Positions 57,943 to 64,000 of a stretch of 64,000 bases of DNA are shown one piece after another. This DNA comes from JANELJ01 sp024511395 (GTDB taxonomy: Bacteria; Pseudomonadota; Gammaproteobacteria; GRL18). Both the position numbers and the translations under genes were made by a program. Location of the stretch: positions 2,170,001 through 2,234,000 of the forward strand of contig OY820613.1 in assembly GCA_963681975.1 (NCBI GenBank). The letters run 5' to 3'. Each line of letters begins with the position of its first letter. Positions within the stretch are counted from its first letter, which is position 1. A model generated the notes under the pieces. That model saw nothing but the letters and a program-made list of their open reading frames with translations. It made no database searches and was not told where the DNA came from.

Positions 57943-57947
57943 TACCT

Positions 57948-58966
57948 ACCTGAGATCTGGATAAGAACCCAGTCATTTACCTAAATACAGAGAGTTTTCA
58001 TATCACTCTCATCTATTCTGATTGTCGGTTTGTCTTTTTTATGACAATAGACAATCAGAGAACCAATAAGGTTCAACATAAAACCACTTACGCTTCTATG
58101 ACGTGAATGTTCAATCTGTGTAATATTTTTTAGCTGATCATTAACCGTTTCAATTATAAAACGTTTTTTCAGCATAATCTTATCCCACAATGCAATGGCA
58201 CGTGGTTTCATGTTTCGTCTGACATTGGTAATAAGCTCAACATCCTGTTCAAACAGTTCATCACTTAAAAGACTGGAGACATAGCCTTTGTCACCATAAA
58301 GCTTTCCATATAAGTCTTTGGCCATTTCAGGAACCGGTTTTCTGTCATCTACATTACCCGCCGTCAATTTAGTGGCCAGTATTTCACCTTTATGATTAAT
58401 GATCAGGTGAACTTTAAACCCATAGAACCACCCCATGGTCGATTTGCCTCGCTGAGCAACACCATCAAAGACTTTATGCCTGGGTATGCGAATGTTGTGG
58501 CATACTTTAATGCTGGTCGCATCAACAAAGGCAATTCCGGTTGGCTTTCCTTTGCAATGAGTAAAGTAAGCGCATAATGGCACCAGCACCGATGACATCA
58601 CTCACAGGAAACGGCTATAGCTCAATAAATTTGGAAACTCTTTCCTAAGATGTTGATGCACATGGCATAAATAATAACTCTTAAAATCTTTGTAATGTGA
58701 CTGATGAAAGTTAATCAGGATAGTCATCAGTTCACCGGGGCTCATTACACCTTGTCGTCTTCTCTTTTTATCACCGGATTCCAGCAGTGTTTTTTCCCAT
58801 TCAGGATAAAAGAACTGGTTGAAATCATCGATATTACAATACAATTCATCTATAGTAGTCACTTGCCTGTTCCTTGTTCAAATTCATTTGATTTGGTCAT
58901 TAAATGATCTGATCGAGAAACAGGCATTTAGTTCAATATTTTTTAGTTCTTATCCAGAATTCAGGT
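57948..58966 (-). mobile_element. IS982-family element, copy 3 (1019 bp)
   Basis: TIRs intact, flanked by the exact 8-bp duplication TAATACCT (57940-57947 and 58967-58974). It lies between slyD and rraB. Confidence 0.92.
57981..58862 (-). pseudogene. IS982-family transposase with the same in-frame TGA (copy 3)
   Basis: Frames 58862-58602 and 58601-57981 are separated only by TGA at the same codon as in copies 1 and 2. DDE residues present (FVDATSIKVCHN, YGDKGYVSS, IIETVNDQLKN). Confidence 0.87.
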
Positions 58967-58986
58967 TAATACCTGACTAGAACCAC

Positions 58987-59316
58987 CTAAAAATCCACCG
59001 GTGACACATCCATGCCGTCATAAGCATGGATGTGATACTGTTTAGCTAACTGATAAAATTCCTGATTACGCTGATCCAGCGAATCAATACTATGCTGCTC
59101 AATTTTCTCAATTTGCAGCCACCACATCTCATCCAGAAATGACTGATTAATATCAACCACTTCATATCCTTTTGAAGCCAGAAAGTCGGCCAGTTTTTCC
59201 AGCGGCTCCCGACTCTGATATTTAAAAAAATAACCCCATGCCAGTGCCTGCTCCATATTCCAGCCGGCTTTACGCATTTTGGCAAACAGTTGTTCTATAT
59301 CGTTTTTAGTGATCAT
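58987..59316 (-). CDS. Ribonuclease E inhibitor RraB-like protein
   Basis: 109 residues. ALAWGYFFKYQSREPLEKLA, DFLASKGYEVVDI, LQIEKIEQHSIDSL, FYQLAKQYHIHAYDGMDVSP: the final YDGMDVSPV box is typical of RraB/DUF-type proteins. RraB binds RNase E and slows mRNA decay in enterobacteria. It is shorter than E. coli RraB (about 138 aa), so the role is tentative. Confidence 0.75.
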   Translation of the reverse strand: MITKNDIEQLFAKMRKAGWNMEQALAWGYFFKYQSREPLEKLADFLASKGYEVVDINQSFLDEMWWLQIEKIEQHSIDSLDQRNQEFYQLAKQYHIHAYDGMDVSPVDF

Positions 59317-59360
59317 ATTTTCATTTTAATAAAATTCACTCTAAGAAAACATTGGACATA

Positions 59361-59389
59361 AAAAAACCGGTATCAATACCGGTTTTTTT
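59361..59389 (-). terminator. Bidirectional-looking terminator after merR-like gene
   Basis: AAAAAACCGGTA / TACCGGTTTTTT with a 4-nt loop, 20 bp after the stop of the MerR-like gene on the minus strand. A U-run follows on both strands. Confidence 0.88.
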
Positions 59390-59407
59390 ATTAAACATGT
59401 CTTTAGC

Positions 59408-59764
59408 TCAGTTTTTAAGAATATCCAGAACTTCTTCCAGTTCGGTTCCTAGCTGGGCAATGATTTGATGACTGCGGGTGACATCTTCTTTGGATTCGTC
59501 CCCTTCCAGCTTCTGTCGGGCTCCGCCAATGGTATAGCCGTGCTCATAGAGCAGACTGCGGATCTGACGTATCATAATCACGTCCTGACGCTGGTAATAT
59601 CTACGATTACCTCGCCTCTTGACGGGTTTGAGTTTAGGAAATTCCTGTTCCCAGTAGCGAAGTACGTGAGGTTTTACATCACATAAGTCACTGACTTCCC
59701 CAATAGTAAAATATCGTTTTCCTGATATAACGGGAAGTTCATTATTATTCAACGCTTCCAGCAT
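59408..59764 (-). CDS. MerR-family regulator (ihfA-linked)
   Basis: 118 residues. [40 protein letters not shown] and [20 protein letters not shown] give the winged helix of MerR, followed by a short coiled coil. It has no cysteine metal site at the C-terminus. It overlaps ihfA by 20 bp. This MerR gene is a standard neighbour of ihfA in gammaproteobacteria; its target is not known to me. Confidence 0.93.
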   Translation of the reverse strand: MLEALNNNELPVISGKRYFTIGEVSDLCDVKPHVLRYWEQEFPKLKPVKRRGNRRYYQRQDVIMIRQIRSLLYEHGYTIGGARQKLEGDESKEDVTRSHQIIAQLGTELEEVLDILKN

Positions 59765-60044
59765 ATGCTTCTACCCGAGCCTTTAGTTTTTGTCCAGGTT
59801 TAAATGTTACTACACGACGTGCAGAAATGGGTATTTCTTCTCCGGTTTTTGGGTTACGACCCGGGCGCTCGTTTTTATCCCGAATATCAAAATTACCAAA
59901 ACCGGACAGTTTAATCTGCCCACCTGTTTCAAGAGCAATTCTCAGCTCCTCAAAAAAGGCTTCAACAAACTCTTTGGCTTCGCGTTTGTTAAGGCCCAGT
60001 TCTTCAAATAATTTTTCAGCCATATCGGCTTTGGTCAGCGCCAT
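59745..60044 (-). CDS. ihfA: Integration host factor subunit alpha
   Basis: 99 residues, full length. [40 protein letters not shown] and the DNA-bending arm with [20 protein letters not shown] are diagnostic. IHF bends DNA with IhfB and helps sigma-54 promoters and some transposons. It follows pheT by 2 bp, so it is co-transcribed. Confidence 0.97.
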   Translation of the reverse strand: MALTKADMAEKLFEELGLNKREAKEFVEAFFEELRIALETGGQIKLSGFGNFDIRDKNERPGRNPKTGEEIPISARRVVTFKPGQKLKARVEAYAGSVE

Positions 60045-60046
60045 AA

Positions 60047-62452
60047 TTAATCTCTTAGTTTTGCTTTATGTTGTTGCTCAAGATCACTCAGTACTGCCTG
60101 GATCAGAGTATCAATCTCGTCATCTTTCAGAGTACGGGACTGTTCCTGCAAGCTCAAACTCAGGGCCAGACTCTTCTTGCCAGCTTCAACGCCCTCTCCC
60201 ACATAGACATCAAACAGTTCCACAGCGACACTGCTTTGAGCATCCAGGGTTCGTTCAGCTGTCTGGCGAACAGTATTAATTATAGCAGATGATTCCACAC
60301 CGTCATCTACAATAATAGCAATATCTCGGCGAATTGCAGGGAATTTTGATAAAATTTTGAAATCCGGCACTTTTGCAGCTGAAACTGCGTCAAAATCCAG
60401 TTCAAAAAGTATACTTGTACTCTTAACATCAAAGGCTTTGGCCACCTCCGGATGCAGAGTCCCCATCCAGCCAACTGCTTGATTATCCTTATATATCCGG
60501 GCACTTTGTCCCGGATGCAAGGCCGGATGCTGTTCAGCTACAAAACGATAGCTTAACAAATCTCCACCTAAACTCAAGAGCGCTTCAATATCGGCTTTTA
60601 AATCAAAAAAGTCCACATTCTGGCTTTTCTCGCCCCATTGCTCCGGAAACACGCTGCCATTGATAATACCGGCAATCATAACTTCCTGCAGTAAATCTCT
60701 GCTTTCTGCATCCTGTACAAAACGTGAACCCACTTCAAACAGACGAATACGGCTTTGCTGGCGGTTCTGGTTATATACCAGTGCACCAATCAGTCCGGTC
60801 CATAAACTGGTTCTCATCACCGATAAATCTTCTGAAATCGGATTAGAGAGCCGGATACCGGGATTATCCGGGGTAATTAAATGCTGTGCTTTGGGTTCCA
60901 CAAAGCTGTAACAGATGGCTTCCTGGTAACCCAGATCCACCATCAAATTCTTGATACGGGCCTCATCAATACGGTCTTCCGGACAGGCTGCCATGGTAAT
61001 GGAGCCATGAGGCAAGGTAGCCGGTAAATTATCATAACCGTAAATACGCCCGATTTCTTCAACCAGGTCCACATCAAAGGCGATATCAAAACGAAAAGCC
61101 GGTGCTTTAACCTGCCAGCCTTCTGCATAGTCTAGCACATCCATTTCCAGACGCTGTAGGACATCCTTTACAGTTTTATTGTTAATTTCTATGCCCAGAA
61201 CCCGGGTCATTTTCTCTTTACGCAACAAAATAGGCTGGGGCTTCGGAATATACTCGTCATGGCATTGCTCAACCACCGGCCCGACTTCACCACCGGTAAT
61301 TTCCAGGATCAGTGCGGTGGCCCGTTCCAGTGCTTTAACCTGCAGGTCCGGTGCTACGCCCCGTTCAAAACGATGGGACGAATCGGTGTGCAGGCCGTGA
61401 GTTCTGGCCTTGCCGATAATTTTTTCCGGTGCGAAAAATGCACTTTCCAGTAAAATATCACAGGTGTCATCACTGACCGCTGAACTGTCACCGCCCATAA
61501 TACCTGCCAGAGCCAGAGCCTTCTGATCATCAGCAATCACCAGGTTTTCGGTATTCAGGCTGATTTCCTGTCCGTCCAGCAGCACCAGTTTTTCACCTTC
61601 AGCGGCTATACGGACATTAATGCCGCCGTTAATTTTAGCCAGGTCAAACGCATGCATGGGCTGACCCAGTTCCAACATCACATAATTGGTAATATCCACC
61701 AGCGGACTGATGGAGCGGTTACCGCAGCGGCGCAGTTTTTCTTTCATCCATAGCGGTGTTTCTGCTTTGGTATTGACATTTTTGATGATCCGTCCGGCAT
61801 AACGCGGACAGGCTTCTGCGGCCTGAATATTGATTTGAGGCTTATCCTCAATACTTGCCAGCTGGGGCTGTATCTCAATCGGAGTAACGGTTTCACGGGT
61901 AAATACGCCGGTTTCACGGGCCACACCGGCCAGACAGAAGCAGTCGCCTCGGTTGGGTGTTACACCCAGCTCAATACTGACATCATTCAGTTGCAGATAA
62001 TCACGGATATCAGTTCCCACCGGTGCATCCTGCGGTAGTTCCATTATACCTTCCGCACTATCAGCCAGACCCAGCTCTTTTTCTGAACAGAGCATGCCCA
62101 TAGACACTACACCACGTAACTTGGATTTTTTAATTTTAAAATCACCGGGCAGAACGGCCTTGATCATGGCACAGGCCACCAGTAGGCCGGCACGGGCATT
62201 TTTGGCACCACAAACAATTTGCAGAGGCTCTTCTGACATAGCACCCACATCCACCTGACAGACCTGTAATTTATCCGCATCAGGATGCTTATCGCAGCTG
62301 AGAATTTTACCGACTACAACACCGTTAAAGTCAGGTGCTACCGGTTCAATGGCATCCACTTCCAGACCGGCCATGGTCAGCTGATGACTTAATGCATCAG
62401 TACTTAAATCCGGGTTTACCCATTCTCTTAGCCATTGTTCACTGAACTTCAT
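60047..62452 (-). CDS. pheT: Phenylalanyl-tRNA synthetase beta subunit
   Basis: 801 residues, normal length. The N-terminus [20 protein letters not shown] leads into an EMAP-like tRNA-binding domain ([26 protein letters not shown]), the B3/B4 editing domain ([19 protein letters not shown]), B5 ([12 protein letters not shown]), the catalytic-like core, and an FDX-ACB domain at the C-terminus ([18 protein letters not shown]). It forms an alpha2-beta2 enzyme with PheS. It lies 41 bp after pheS. Confidence 0.97.
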   Translation of the reverse strand: MKFSEQWLREWVNPDLSTDALSHQLTMAGLEVDAIEPVAPDFNGVVVGKILSCDKHPDADKLQVCQVDVGAMSEEPLQIVCGAKNARAGLLVACAMIKAVLPGDFKIKKSKLRGVVSMGMLCSEKELGLADSAEGIMELPQDAPVGTDIRDYLQLNDVSIELGVTPNRGDCFCLAGVARETGVFTRETVTPIEIQPQLASIEDKPQINIQAAEACPRYAGRIIKNVNTKAETPLWMKEKLRRCGNRSISPLVDITNYVMLELGQPMHAFDLAKINGGINVRIAAEGEKLVLLDGQEISLNTENLVIADDQKALALAGIMGGDSSAVSDDTCDILLESAFFAPEKIIGKARTHGLHTDSSHRFERGVAPDLQVKALERATALILEITGGEVGPVVEQCHDEYIPKPQPILLRKEKMTRVLGIEINNKTVKDVLQRLEMDVLDYAEGWQVKAPAFRFDIAFDVDLVEEIGRIYGYDNLPATLPHGSITMAACPEDRIDEARIKNLMVDLGYQEAICYSFVEPKAQHLITPDNPGIRLSNPISEDLSVMRTSLWTGLIGALVYNQNRQQSRIRLFEVGSRFVQDAESRDLLQEVMIAGIINGSVFPEQWGEKSQNVDFFDLKADIEALLSLGGDLLSYRFVAEQHPALHPGQSARIYKDNQAVGWMGTLHPEVAKAFDVKSTSILFELDFDAVSAAKVPDFKILSKFPAIRRDIAIIVDDGVESSAIINTVRQTAERTLDAQSSVAVELFDVYVGEGVEAGKKSLALSLSLQEQSRTLKDDEIDTLIQAVLSDLEQQHKAKLRD

Positions 62453-62493
62453 TTTTGTATTTTTCCTGGAATTTATTCTTTATATGTAAGATA

Positions 62494-63564
<1,071 letters not shown>

Positions 63565-63586
63565 TCAGCTCAACGAAAAGCTAAAC

Positions 63587-63620
63587 AAAAAAAGGGAAAG
63601 ACTTTCGCCTTTCCCCTTTT
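63587..63620 (-). terminator. Rho-independent terminator/attenuator between rplT and pheS
   Basis: Minus strand GGGAAAG / CTTTCCC with loop GCGAAAGT, followed by eight U. It would stop rplT transcription, partly or fully, before pheST. In E. coli pheST is controlled by attenuation at this place. Confidence 0.85.
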
Positions 63621-63704
63621 GTTGATCTCAACCCTGAGAAAAATAACTGTTGAGTAAATAACTGTTCGGATATTATTGGCTTCAGGGTCGGCTATCGGTG
63701 CCGG

Positions 63705-64000
63705 CTATGCAGAAAGTGCTGCTTTGGCTTGTTCAGCAATGGCAGCAAATGCTGGTTTGTCGGTAATGGCCATATCAGAAAGTACCTTACGGTCGATTTC
63801 GATATTGGCTTTTTTCAAGCCATTGATCATACGGCTATAGCTTAAACCGTGCTCACGCGCACCGGCGTTTATACGGGCAATCCATAACTGACGGAACTGA
63901 CGCTTACGCTGACGACGGTCACGATAGGCGTATTGACCTGCTTTGGTTACGGCCTGGACCGCAACGCGATAGACATTTTTACGGCGTCCGGAATAACCTT
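63705..64000 (-). CDS. rplT: 50S ribosomal protein L20 (5' end outside window)
   Basis: 98 codons seen, reading [60 protein letters not shown] and ending AKAALSA*. L20 is an early assembly protein of the 50S subunit. It is upstream of pheST as in most gammaproteobacteria. Confidence 0.97.
   Translation of the reverse strand, partial: GYSGRRKNVYRVAVQAVTKAGQYAYRDRRQRKRQFRQLWIARINAGAREHGLSYSRMINGLKKANIEIDRKVLSDMAITDKPAFAAIAEQAKAALSA

Overview
The window looks like a chromosomal segment of a gammaproteobacterium. The clearest marker is the order rplT-pheS-pheT-ihfA-merR at the right end, followed by slyD and tRNA-Pro. Other markers are a Pseudomonas-like HsbA/HsbR/HptB partner-switching module, a sigma-54-type promoter in front of flgB, and the rraB, tsaB, gltX and ppx sequences. 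I cannot name the genus. What stands out is the load of insertion sequences (IS): by summing my own coordinates about 45% of the window is IS DNA. At least ten host genes are broken or cut. This fits a genome in an early phase of IS expansion and gene loss, as in recently host-restricted or otherwise bottlenecked bacteria, but the lifestyle itself is inference.

Layout. 1-5.6 kb: end of a secretin-like gene, then ppx between two copies of a 1498-bp IS5-type element, and a histone-H1/AlgP-like gene. 5.7-8.1 kb: HptB-like, broken HsbR-like and HsbA-like genes. 8.1-13.5 kb: an IS701-like element, a KefB-type antiporter, gltX, tRNA-Ala and tRNA-Glu. 13.5-18.4 kb: a hybrid histidine kinase split by an IS3 element that itself holds an IS982 element, then IS630, IS256 and IS701-like fragments. 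18.5-25 kb: tsaB, a frameshifted PilZ gene, a chimeric palindromic IS5-type pair, and flgB split by an IS21 element. 25-38 kb: a bifunctional aldolase/SDR gene, a secreted DUF4412-like protein, leuA destroyed by two IS5-type insertions and two nonsense codons, a solid IS block, an Lrp regulator and an IalB-family protein. 38-45.6 kb: IS3 copies around a CDP-alcohol phosphotransferase, a HAD phosphatase with one nonsense codon, and an orphan WYL regulator. 45.6-57 kb: an intact tripartite HME-type RND efflux operon with DUF3240, followed by a decayed MacAB-type ABC efflux set. 57-64 kb: tRNA-Pro, slyD, IS982, rraB, merR, ihfA, pheT, pheS, rplT.

The most frequent element is the 1498-bp IS5-type IS: nine full-length copies plus a chimera of two. 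It has TIRs of about 17 bp and makes 6-bp A/T-only target duplications (TATATA, TATTTA, TAAATA, TATTTT). IS ends lie within 2-40 bp of the start codons of ppx, the STAS gene, the antiporter gene, tsaB, leuA, lrp and the efflux operon, so these genes have lost their native upstream DNA. I did not find a convincing new defence or metabolic system. The most unusual observations are in the mobile elements: paired inverted DnaA boxes in the IS3 tail, an IS982 element that spread while carrying an in-frame TGA, a highly structured leader in the IS701-like element, and a tandem IS dimer with a 6-bp spacer.
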